Positions 1-9,593 of a DNA stretch of 64,000 bases are shown here, piece after piece. Source of the stretch: Ampelocalamus luodianensis (taxonomy: Eukaryota; Streptophyta; Magnoliopsida; Poales; Poaceae). The notes beneath the pieces are model-generated. The model was not told the DNA's origin, did not search any database, and was given only the letters and a program-made list of their open reading frames with translations. The position numbers and the translations under genes were made by a program. The stretch spans positions 21,441,080 through 21,505,079 of the forward strand of contig CM070617.1 in the NCBI GenBank assembly GCA_036346255.1, given 5' to 3'. Numbering within the stretch: position 1 is the stretch's first letter; each line of letters starts with the position of its first letter.

Positions 1-862
1 CTGTCTGCCGAATCCTCATAATTGTATCCGCCGCAAAAATGCACGCATGACCTGAATTGTGAATTGCATGAGATAAACCTTTTTTTTACTACATCGATCG
101 ATCGTAAGATTGACGTACCTACTGTGCAGAACGTTCTCTTATCATGTACTACGTGGATGGTGTTAGCTTGGAGTAATTTGGAACGGCTATCTGCATTCTG
201 CATGGAGCTGTCTCATACTTGTGTGCAGAACTGCAGATTAAACATGGTGAACATTGTGGGCTGTGGCTTATACTCTACGCAAGAGCGTGTAGAGGATAAG
301 GCACTGAAATGGAGTAGCGACATACGGAATTGACCAGGGCCGACTTGCAAAAGAAAAGGGTCGGGTTACAACTTACTCTGGACCATGATTTTATATGATT
401 GCATCGGCAATTATTGATGGTCCGGCTCGTACCAATTTATAGTACATATGGAAGATATTAGGGTGTATCAAGACAAATACTCTCTCGTCTTTATTTCTTC
501 TTGACAGTTCGAGCTGAACAATCAAATCGAGTGCGCCCGTGAAAGCAACAACTCGTCTGTTTTAGTGGTATCCCAATGCTGGTTGATAAGCATTCCAAGA
601 AGTGCTAATGCATATGCTTGTTTACGAGTGACTGACGAGGATTTTTTGATATAAGTCAACACTTTTCGGTCAAACTCACAGTTTCTGCGAAAGCAGACTT
701 ACGTATTAAGAACTCATTTTATAACAGTTATAAACCGATGTCTAGTATTAAAAGAAAGTCTAATCCCTTTTCTTATAGCCAAATTGATCATAGACTGTTA
801 TGAGTCACGAGGGTCATAACCCACAAAATATTTGTTGGACTCTTTCATGATTGCTCTTTTCC
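1..862. other. Intergenic, no gene recognised
   Basis: No exon, splice pair or family motif was recognised in this stretch. A 103-codon open frame near the left edge has no recognisable domain and is probably chance. Confidence 0.4.
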
Positions 863-917
863 TTTGCTCAGTTGGTCATTGATAGCGGTACTTGCGGCTA
901 AGGTCATGGGTTCAACT
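863..917 (+). repeat. tRNA-like (SINE-type) Pol III promoter sequence, split by hAT#1
   Basis: A box-A-like motif TTGCTCAGTTGG (864-875) is followed about 35 bases later by GGTTCAAC (909-916). Removing the hAT element at 918-2816 and one duplicate of its target joins this to the right flank and gives GGTTCAACCCC, a good Pol III box B. I read it as a SINE or tRNA relic. The rest of a tRNA cloverleaf is not evident, so a functional tRNA gene is unlikely. Confidence 0.45.
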
Positions 918-2816
918 TAGGGATGGTAATTGTGCCCGATTACTCGTGTGTTCGTGGGTAAATACCCTAATAGAGTTGGGTATAGGCTGTGTTCTTTGTC
1001 CACGAGCATATACATGGGGAAACTATCTACCCGTCGGGTAAACGGGTACGGGCATGGGTGAGCTCCACCTGTGCCCGTTTACCCGTGATATACACTGACA
1101 GGTGGGCCAATACTCCTACTAAAACCCTAGTCAGCTCTCAGCAGGAACTACTCGCTGGCTCACTATCGCTGCTCACTTGCCAGTCGCCATTCGATCACTC
1201 GACTCACTCCCCAGTCCTAACTCCCAGCCGCCAGCCAAAAAATCGCTAAAGCCAGCACTGAAATCCAAATCCAGGCCGCCCAAGTCCTCACGGCCGGTTG
1301 CCGCCCCCGCACTGCCGCTGCTCCTCTGCACGCCCAACCATCGCACCTCCTCACATCCGGCCGCCACTCCTGGACGAAGCCACCTCCAGATCTGCCCCGT
1401 CCTCCTCCCGGCCGACCGCCACCCCCCGTCGGTCGCCTCCTCCCGCCCGGCCTCCTCCTCCTCAATAGATTGGGCTAGGGTTTCGTGAGGGATGCCAAAG
1501 AACAAGGGAAAGGGAAGCAAGAACCGCAGGCACACGAAGAATGAGGCGGACGACGAGAATCGGAAGCTAGTGTTCAAGGAGTACGCGCAGGTGACGCGCA
1601 TGCTCGGCAACGGCCATTGCGAGGCGCAATGCATCGACGACACCAAGCGACTTTGCCACATCCGGGGCAAGATGCACAGGAAGGTCTGGATCTTCGCTGG
1701 GGACATCATCCTCGTCAGCATGTGCGACTACTAGGACGACGAGCCCGACGTAATCCTCTGTGTGCGGTCGGTCAGCTCGTCTCGTCTCGGCGGCGATGGT
1801 ATACAACAAACAATCGCTATTTGTTTCTTTTATTGTGGTGGTGATGATGATGATGATACTTCTATATCCTTGTCCTTATGACTAGCTTATTTGTGATGAT
1901 ATAATTGTACCTTTTGTTAAAGGACTGGGGGCGCTTCTGCCCACTAATCGTGGGTCCATATGATATAACAAGTAATGAATCAAATCACTCACTTTATGTA
2001 ATGGGTATGATCTAATTTTGTTCTATTCTTTTTTGTGTTATATCGATCTCTGTTGTTCGTCTGTATTGATTTGGGTTGTTGCGTTCTGGGGATTGTCGGC
2101 CTTGTAACATATGGGATCGGGGAATTATATGATTTCAATTGATCCATTGTTGGTTCGATTAGTAAGGGCATGACTCATGAGAGAGACCACATATGCCTTC
2201 CTTTATATTTGGATGTTGCTATTGGGGATATTCTTTTTGCTATTGGATTCTTATCTTCCATTTGTAATTTTTAGTCCAGAAATCTTGATCTCTTATATCG
2301 CGGATTTAAGGTATCATCGATAATTTGGTCAGTAGCAAGGCTGTTGTATGCTATTTTGCTTCTGTTCGTGATTTTAGTTGAATGGCAAGGAATTGTATCT
2401 TTTGTTTCCTTGATGTTGTAGTGTAAAAAAATCTCTTTATCTGCAATATCAGGGCATATGTTTGCTTGGTTCAAGCTTATAAGAATGTTATGATTGCATC
2501 TCACATCCTTCACCTTTCTTTTAGAAATTTTTGGTCCTATGTAAAATTACTCCTGGTTGACCATTGATCTGTTTAGCCTGATTTCTTTGCTCATAAGAGG
2601 GAGATTTAGTTCGAAGGTCATTCACTTCACGAGCATGGGTGAGGTTCGTGGGTACACGGGCATGCCCGCGGGTGATAGGTACCCGCAGGCGACGGGTATA
2701 GGTGAGGTTCTTCGCCCGTCGTCCTTCGTGAGCATACTTGTGGGGCAAAATTGGGGTCGTGGGCATGGGTATAGGTAAGCACTACTCGTGCCCGCTGCGC
2801 CCGATTGCCATCCCTA
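918..2816 (+). mobile_element. hAT-family element #1 carrying an eIF1A copy
   Basis: The left end TAGGGATGGTAATTGTGCCC is the inverse of the right end (…GATTGCCATCCCTA). The flanks are GTTCAACT (910-917) and GTTCAACC (2817-2824), an 8-bp duplication with one mismatch, the size expected of hAT. Subterminal regions are full of CCCGTTTACCCG/GGGCATGGG motifs. The left ~200 bp matches the reverse complement of the right end of the element at 3307-6055, and the right ~200 bp matches the ends at 3307 and 57018, so all three are one family. Behind the left (5') end come a GC-rich, CT-rich leader (about 1140-1490) and then an eIF1A-like frame in sense. No transposase is visible, so it is non-autonomous. 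Confidence 0.85.
1492..1755 (+). pseudogene. eIF1A: Captured, broken copy of translation initiation factor eIF1A
   Basis: The frame starts MPKNKGKG, the hallmark N-terminus of eIF1A, and continues through the OB-fold (RMLGNG, LCHIRGKMHRKVWIFAGDII). eIF1A promotes 43S scanning and start-codon choice in the cytoplasm; the intact protein is about 145 residues. Two lesions are visible. Four codons are missing before YAQV (FKEYAQV instead of a form with DGQE), and a TAG at 1732-1734 stands where the family has CAG (DYQDD), stopping the frame at 80 codons. About seven codons of homology continue after the stop (DDEPDVI) before similarity ends, so the acidic C-terminal tail is lost. It lies inside hAT#1 in sense behind its leader. 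It may be transcribed but cannot make full eIF1A. Confidence 0.9.
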
Positions 2817-2824
2817 GTTCAACC

Positions 2825-3298
2825 CCATGTTCAAGCATAACCCCAGATTGTTTTCCTCGTGTTTTGCTTGCTAAATTTATTTTGAAGAATACTATAATAA
2901 TATTTATGAGATAAGGTTTGTTTTAGTACTATTTTTTATCCGCACATTTTAATCTCTAGAAAGTTATCATTTGACAGTCCAACATCCTCTTAGTATGCTA
3001 CAAGTAATTTTCCCTAGCCCTACTATTATTGCATACACTCACTGGAAGTTTCCTATTGCTACTAATGGATCATGTGCACCCATTCGAAAAAAATTTATTC
3101 ACCACTGCATGAGACGACTAGTCACGGACACTACACGACCAGTCATACGGTTGGACCATCCCCGACCAACAAATTGATTGAGAGATATGTCAGTTTGTCA
3201 CGTGACTAATGTGAGAGGGTTATTGACGTATTCGACAACTTACAACAGTTGGCTAAAAGACGTGACGGTTCAAGACTCAACAAAGGAATATACATGAA
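2825..3298. other. Spacer between hAT#1 and hAT#2
   Basis: About 470 bases separate the two hAT elements. I see no gene. The first bases continue the tRNA-like sequence interrupted by hAT#1. Confidence 0.5.
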
Positions 3299-3981
3299 GA
3301 CGTGAGTAGGGATGGCAATCGGGCGCGGAAGGTGCGGGTAGTGCTCGCCCATACCTATGCCTGCGACTCCGATTTTCCCCCACGGGCATGCCCGTGGAAG
3401 ACGACGGGCGAAGAACCTCGTCCATACCCGTTGCCCGCGGGTACCCATCACCCATAGGCATGCCCGTTTACCCGCGAACAATGCACCGCCGCTCGTGGGT
3501 ACCCATCGCCCGCCGGCATACTCGTCACACATAAACAATGCACACATCAAGTTCATCATAATTCACACATCAACTGTGCATCACATCACACATTCAACAA
3601 TTAATGGGCTAATAAGTAAGAACATTCAATTAAAAAAGGCACTTAAGCACATGACGGAATAGACAATTTTCTCTATTTTCAAGAGTTTAAGCATAGTACA
3701 TGACGGAATAGGCAATTTTCTCTATTTTCAAGAGTTTAACCCAAGACCACATCTCATGTACATGAAAATTCTCTATATGACCTTAATCTCCTTGAGCCAA
3801 GCTGTGTGGAGTGGGCATGGATCCGGATTTCCTTCTGTGAGCGCCTTTTCAGTGAGAGTAAAACCAACCATTCCTCTACTTGAACTGCTCCATTGAAATG
3901 CTTGTATGTCAATGTTGCAGGCAATAGAATAGAATAGATGTAGGTTTAAGTGTTATATAGATAGTCAGAGCTAGGACTTAC

Positions 3982-4680
3982 CTCTTTGACAGCAGTTGGG
4001 AAGTGTGCCATAGCTCTGGAGTACGCACAAAGCCTCTCTTCTATGCCTTCGCCAAATGAAAGCCCCCTCTCTGCAGCCGCAGCAGATGCTAATTCAGCTA
4101 TCAGGCTGGAGTGCCGGACACCTGCCAGAACAAAATAAAAAAACACAATGAATCTTGTCTTCCAAGAATTACTTAGTCTTGAACAGATATTAGTAAGCTC
4201 TATCTAGGAGCATTATCTCCAAAATTGCTGAAGTAAACTGAAGTCATGGATATTGTTCCAAGCAGATGACAAATGTAGGAAAGATAATAGACAATTTTGT
4301 GCAGTCAATTGCAAACAGGAACAAATATAGTTTTGTTCAATAACATATCTTAATATTTTAATGCACAACAAAGAGCAAACAACTACATTGCACAGCAATT
4401 CGATGGTTCTGAATATCTCAGGACTTCTAACATAGTTTTCATTTTGGTAAAGACAGGCTGTACAATTTTACTGCTTTTCAAACTTTGAACTAATGGAAAG
4501 AAGATAACTCAGAACTTGGACAGATAAAAAACATTGATGAGAGAGTGTTACCTCAGATCGGTACTCTTTTTCTACCACACCAAAAGTAGCCCTTGGATGA
4601 CGAGCTCCAACAAGCATGAAAGCTGAAATCCATATCAACTTCTCTAGCATTTGCTTCTGAAAGGCTTCCTTTTCAAGCAC
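3982..4680 (-). pseudogene. Two captured exons of an unrecognised plant gene (possibly ketopantoate-reductase-like)
   Basis: Exon a (4680-4552) has a CAG acceptor, a GTAAC donor and exactly 43 codons, with motifs EKLIWISAFMLVGARHP and VEKEYRSE. Exon b (4121-3982) has a CAG acceptor and GTAAGT donor and encodes LIAELASAAAAERGL, EERLCAYSRAMAHFPTAVKE. Exon b is 140 nt; removing an apparent 8-bp insertion (GGCACTCC, just after its first six bases) restores 132 nt, phase 0 and a joined reading EVSSLIAEL. The fragment is therefore a frameshifted copy of real exons. The pattern reminds me of plant NAD(P)-binding Rossmann/ketopantoate-reductase-like chloroplast proteins, but I cannot confirm the family. 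Confidence 0.6.
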
Positions 4681-5107
4681 CTGATTGGCAAGTTGCACCA
4701 GAAAATGAATATACTCTTAAATACTAGAAATGGCACAAGGCAGTAAATTTTAGAGCATTAACCATTGCATAAGAGGACATGATGAAAGAATTTGATTATC
4801 TAGCTAGACAAACATGGAAAAATTAAATTGCTAATATTTAACTTTCACCCCAAAAAAACTAACTTCGGTGCTGAACCCCATCTCCCTCAGCTCATTGCCA
4901 GGTAGCGGCGGGCGACGCTGGCTACGGCCGGGAGGAGGATGGCTGAGCGTGAGGAGGCGACCGGGAGCAATGCAATTAAAAACAGTCAACTAATAGTTGC
5001 AGCAATGCAATTGCTACAACATAGCAATACATTCGATACATAGCAATTGCTGGCCTGGAGGAGGTCGATACATAGCAATTGCAATAAATACATTCGATCA
5101 CATCAAC

Positions 5108-5285
5108 ACAGGGAATCACATCCTCACAAAATAAGTGCTTGCTTCATGTACTACACACAAGAATCACATCCTCACAAAAGTGCTTGCTTCATCCTTACAT
5201 CCTCACAAAAGTGCTTGCTTCATCCTTATATCCTCACAAAAGTGCTTGCTTCATGTACTGCACAGGGACTCACATCCTCACATTC
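5108..5285. repeat. Short tandem repeat inside hAT#2
   Basis: Five imperfect units contain CACATCCTCACAAAAGTGCT or a close variant followed by TGCTTCATG or TGCTTCATC, at a period of about 35-55 bases. The block lies between the GC-rich leader and the captured exons. Confidence 0.75.
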
Positions 5286-5329
5286 AATAGCAAGGATGCA
5301 AAAAAAAATTCAGATTTGAAAATTCTTGA

Positions 5330-5762
5330 GGGGAGGAGGAGGACACATTACCACGCCGGAGTGAGGTAGCACAGAGCACCCGACAGAAAGAGGGAGTCCG
5401 GTAGGAGGGGTGGCACTTGGGGAGGAGGTGGGGATGCCGACCAACAGAGGTGGCGCTTGGGGGCGACGAAGACCGATGGAGTCGAGCCGGCGTTGAGGAG
5501 GGAGTCCAGTAGGAAGAGGACGGGCCGACGGGCGACGGGGGCGGATCTGGAGTTCTTGAGCCGACGGAGGTGGCGCTGGGGCGACAAAGACTGAGGGAGC
5601 GACGCCTGGGTGGGAGGAGGAGGCCGGGCCGGGAGGAGGAGGACAGGCTGACAGGCGACGGGGGTGGATCTGGACTACGGCCGCCGAGAGGAGAACGGGG
5701 GAGTCGGGGGGCGGGGGGAGGAAGATCGGGGGACGGGGTCACGGGGGGCGCGTGAGTCTAGG
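5330..5762 (-). other. GC-rich leader of hAT#2 (putative promoter/5' region)
   Basis: A strongly purine-rich (plus strand), GC-rich block resembles the plant gene 5'UTR/CpG-type leader seen at the same relative place in hAT#1 (1140-1490, opposite strand) and hAT#3 (about 58530-59050). It is duplicated at 7473-7750. Long open frames in it are compositional and show no domain. It may act as a promoter or 5'UTR for captured genes; this is inference. Confidence 0.5.
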
Positions 5763-6364
5763 CTCTGGCGGCTGGGAGCTGGGAAGGGGAGGCTGGGAGC
5801 TGGGAAGATCGGAAGTGGCTAAAGTTTTAGAGTTTAGACAGTGGGGTGTTCAACAGTCCGACCTGTCAGTGTAGGTTGCGGGTAATCGGGCGAAGCGGGC
5901 ACGAGTAGAGTTTACCCATGCCCGCGCCCGTTTACCCGATGGGTAAGGAATTGTACCCGTTTTCATGCCCGTGGGCAAAGAAAGACGCCTATATCGGCCT
6001 CTATTAGGGTATTCGCCCGCGGGACGCGGGTAATCGGGCACAATTGCCATCCCTAGACGTGAGGCGCATTTGACGGCATTAACTGTCACCCATTCAATAG
6101 CTACAAAGGGGGAGCCCGTGTAATTACAAACAAATTCCAGTAACGCTCTTTGGATAATATCTTGTATCCACGATTTCTTGTAATTTTATTTTTATCGTGT
6201 TCACGTCAATAAAGATCTCTATATTTGATTGGACACTCTTATTATTTTCCAATCAAGCTTGATAAGAAACCTTGCGTCTTGATCATCGACGGTGACAAAT
6301 AGCTAGTAGCAATCACTTCTACCATGTACTAATTAGTAATTGTAGAAGAAGCCTAGAAGTAGAA

Positions 6365-6640
6365 TACATGTACTTAGGTAGTATGTATACATGGATTTGG
6401 TAATTGGGAATTCCTATGGGAGTATTTTAGTACATGTACTTAGGTAGTATGTATACATGGATTTAGTAATTAGGTAGTACGCATGAGGAGTATTTTAGTA
6501 CATGTATTTAGGTAGTATGTATACGTAAGGGAGTATTTTAGTACATGTACTTAGGTAGTATGTATACCTCGGAGTATGTTAGTACATGTAATTGGGAGTA
6601 TATACACCTATGATAGTATATTAGTACCTCTGTACATGGA
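6365..6640 (+). repeat. Minisatellite with GTACATGTACTTAGGTAGTATG units
   Basis: Imperfect units of the type GAGTATTTTAGTACATGTAC followed by TTAGGTAGTATGTATAC repeat several times. Related sparse GAGTAT/GTACAT words continue to about 6980. The unit contains the palindrome GTACATGTAC. It is copied at 8941-9250 in unit B. Confidence 0.75.
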
Positions 6641-7309
6641 TTTGGTAAGGAGTATTTCACTTACGAATGTACTTTATGGAGTATGTTGATTGGTACATCT
6701 GTACATGCAAAAGAAAGCAGATAAAGATCCTCAAAGGAGTATGTATACACTTCCTGAAAAGGAGTATGTATTCGTCCTCTTAAAAATACGTATAGGTACT
6801 ATACACAAGGGAATATATATACTTTATGAATGGGAGTGTACGTGTACATTGATAGTATCTGCACTTTACGAATGAGAGTATATGTACATGGAGAGGAAGT
6901 ATGTTCACTTTTTGAATGAGAGTATTACAGCGTATGTACTTATGGAGTATATAATTAGGGAGCATTTGCACTTTATGAACAGGAATATATGTGGAGCAAC
7001 TAGTATCAGCTCAGAGATTTTTTGGATACATGCGAGCACGGAATCACGGCATCGCTAGCTACTCACCCAATCACGCACAAAGGAAATCCTCAAATCAACT
7101 AGTCCAAATATCTCTCCTGATATCCCGTAATATCTACAGCCCAAAATCTCCGATAGCAAGGAGTATACGTGGAGCAACTAGTATGATGCGGATCGGGTTT
7201 ATAAATATTATTTGCTAGCATGCGCCTAGAATAGCTATAAAGGTGCACTAATCTTAGAACAATGAACGATAGATTTAGTGGGTGTAACTACACAGGGAGT
7301 AGATAGCAT

Positions 7310-7313
<4 letters not shown>

Positions 7314-7377
<64 letters not shown>
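7314..7377. repeat. (TA)n microsatellite
   Basis: About 60 bases of uninterrupted TA dinucleotide. Confidence 0.95.
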
Positions 7378-7380
<3 letters not shown>

Positions 7381-8303
7381 GAGCTTCGAAGGCATGTGCG
7401 TTGAACTGCACTACTAATAGTACATGGGGCCATAATGGTAGTATGGCCAGAGAACTGGTCATCGACAAGGCGGTTGAGGAGGGAGTCCAGAGGAGGAGGA
7501 CGGCCGACGGCGACGGGCGGATCTCGGAGTTCTTGAGCCGACGGAGGTGGCGCTGGGGCAACAAAGACTGAGGGAGCGACGCCTGGGTGGGAGGAGGAGG
7601 CCGGGCCCGGAGGAGGAGGACAGGCTGACAGGCGACGGGGGTGGATCTGGATTACGGCCGCCGAGAGGAGAACGGGGGAGTCGGGGAACGGGGGGAGGAA
7701 GATCGGGGGACGGGGTCACGGGGGGCGCGTGAGTCTAGGCTCTGGCGGCTGGGAGCTGGGAAGGGGAGGCTGGGAGCTGGGAAGATCGGAAGTGGCTAGA
7801 GTTTTAGAGTTTAGACAGTGGGGTGTTCAACGGTCCGACCTGTCAGTGTAGGTTGCGGGTAATCGGGCGAAGCGGGTACGAGTAGAGTTTACCCATGCCC
7901 GCGCCCGTTTACCCGATGGGTAAGGAATTGTACCCGTTTTCATGCCTGTGGGCAAAGAAAGACGCCTATATCGGCCTCCATTAGGGTATTCGCCGCGGAC
8001 GCAAATGTCGCACAATTGCCATCCCTAGACGTGAGGCGCCTTTGACGGCATTAACTGTCACCCATTCAATAGCTATAAAGGGGGAGCCCGTGTAATTACA
8101 AACAAGTTCCGGTAACGCTCTTTGGATAATATCTTGTATCCACGATTTCTTGTAATTTTATTTTTATTGTGTTCACGTCAATAAAGATCTCTATATTTGA
8201 TTGGACACTCTTATAATTTTCCAATCAAGCTTGATAAGAAACCTTGCGTCTTGATCATCGACAGTGACAAATAGCTAGTAGCAATCACTTCTACCATGTA
8301 CTA

Positions 8304-8351
8304 ATTAGTACCTGTAGAAGAAGCCTAGAAGCCTAGAAGAAGCCTATGGGA

Positions 8352-8445
<94 letters not shown>

Positions 8446-8505
8446 GTATGTAACTTCAAATTTTTCCTTAGATTCTACTTCTAGGCTTCTTCTACAGTAC
8501 TAATT
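8304..8505. repeat. Inverted repeat around (TA)n
   Basis: The left arm (GTACTAATTAGTACCTGTAG then AAGAAGCCTAGAAG) reappears inverted on the right (TTCTACTTCTAGGCTTCTTC then TACAGTACTAATTAGTA). The 93-bp (TA)n lies in the loop. TAACTTCAAATTTTTCCTTA at 8450-8470 is the inverse of a sequence at about 9414-9433. Confidence 0.75.
8352..8444. repeat. (TA)n microsatellite
   Basis: About 93 bases of TA dinucleotide, flanked by an inverted repeat (8304-8345 and 8465-8505) so that the whole can fold back. Confidence 0.95.
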
Positions 8506-8940
8506 AGTATTTGCTACTCCCAAGTGTAGTTACTCTATTGTATCCATCATCCATCCATCTGGATACCACATGCTTGATTAGATTAATTGGGTGGATACCA
8601 CTTCATAACAATACGCTAGCAACCCGCTAAGATACTACGTAATTTATTGCTTTGCAAAAGATAATCAAATTAAATTAATATCCAACCCTCGGATACTATG
8701 CAATTGAGTTTTGATTTGGCAACTACTCCGTATAAGCCGCATTGGTTAGTCAATTACGTTTTTGCCGTGGATTACCCGCCGTGATACCGATGCCATTGAA
8801 GATCTCATAGCCATTGATTACTGCCGTGGATATTGTTAATCAACAATTGCCTAGTTGACATAGAACATTACGGCATGATAATCGGTAGTCAATTGTTGAT
8901 TACGTGCCATAGAGCATGCCATTGATTACTTGCCGTGAAT

Positions 8941-9250
8941 TCCTATGGGAGTATTTTAGTACATGTACTTAGATAGTATGTATATGTAAGGGAGTATTTT
9001 AGTACATGTACTTAGGTAGTATGTATACATGGATTTGGTAATTGGGAATTCCTATGGGAGTATTTTAGTACATGTACTTAGGTAGTATGTATACATGGAT
9101 TTAGTAATTAGGTAGTACATGAGGAGTATTTTAGTACATGTATTTAGGTAGTATGTATACGTAAGGGTATTTTAGTACATGTACTTAGGTAGTATGTATA
9201 CCTCGGAGTATGTTAGTACATGTAATTGGGAGTATATACACCTATGATAG
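8941..9250 (+). repeat. Minisatellite copy in unit B
   Basis: The same GTACATGTACTTAGGTAGTATG units as at 6365-6640, with one additional unit at the start, show separate expansion after the duplication. Confidence 0.75.
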
Positions 9251-9443
9251 TATATTAGTACCTCTGTGCATGGATTTGGTAAGGAGTATTTCACTTACGA
9301 ATGTACTTTATGGAGTATGTTGATTGGTACATCCAGACATGCAAAAGAAAGCCGATAAAGATCCTCAAAGGAGTATGTATACACTTCCTGAAAAGGAGTA
9401 TGTATTCGCCCCTAAGGAAAAATTTGAAGTTACATACGTTATA

Positions 9444-9451
<8 letters not shown>

Positions 9452-9491
<40 letters not shown>
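9452..9491. repeat. (TA)n microsatellite
   Basis: About 40 bases of TA dinucleotide, in the position equivalent to 7314-7377 of unit A. Confidence 0.95.
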
Positions 9492-9495
<4 letters not shown>

Positions 9496-9593
9496 GAGCT
9501 TCGAAGGCATGTACGTTGAACTGCACTACTAATAGTACATGGGGCCATAATGGTAGTATGGCCAGAGAACTGATCATCGACAAGGCGGTTGAG

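Larger units (their letters stand above)
3307..6055 (-). mobile_element. hAT-family element #2 carrying a two-exon host gene fragment
   Basis: The ends are TAGGGATGGCAATCGGGC at the left and GATTGCCATCCCTA at the right. They are flanked by a perfect 8-bp target duplication GACGTGAG (3299-3306 and 6056-6063), diagnostic of hAT size. Relative to hAT#1 the element is reversed: its 5' end is at 6055, followed on the minus strand by a GC-rich leader (about 5760-5330), a tandem-repeat block, two exons of a captured gene (4680-3982) and the 3' end at 3307. A 48-bp tandem duplication near 3650-3745 lies in the 3' part. No transposase was seen. Confidence 0.92.
5492..7472 (+). repeat. Direct tandem duplication, unit A
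   Basis: The unit begins at GTTGAGGAGGGAGTCCAG (5492) and ends just before the same string at 7473. It covers part of the hAT#2 leader, the hAT#2 5' end, its target duplication and the flank, then a minisatellite and a (TA)n tract. It has a near copy immediately downstream. No gene is seen in the flank part (6064-7472). Confidence 0.85.
7473..9587 (+). repeat. Direct tandem duplication, unit B
   Basis: This is a copy of 5492-7472, including the hAT#2 5' end (ending at 8027) and the adjacent GACGTGAG. Differences from unit A are an extra ~590-bp segment with (TA)n and an inverted repeat (about 8345-8935) and loss of the segment equivalent to about 6790-7310. GTTGAG occurs at all three boundaries (5492, 7473, 9588). 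The truncated hAT end here is a product of duplication, not a separate insertion. Confidence 0.85.

Noticed and set aside
5108..5285. Regular direct repeats considered as a CRISPR-like array
   Set aside because: Plant nuclear DNA; repeats differ in length and 'spacers' are similar to each other. It is a simple tandem repeat.
7866..8027. A fourth insertion of the TAGGGATGG hAT family
   Set aside because: Only one terminus is present and flank plus leader match 5492-6370, so it came from the tandem duplication.
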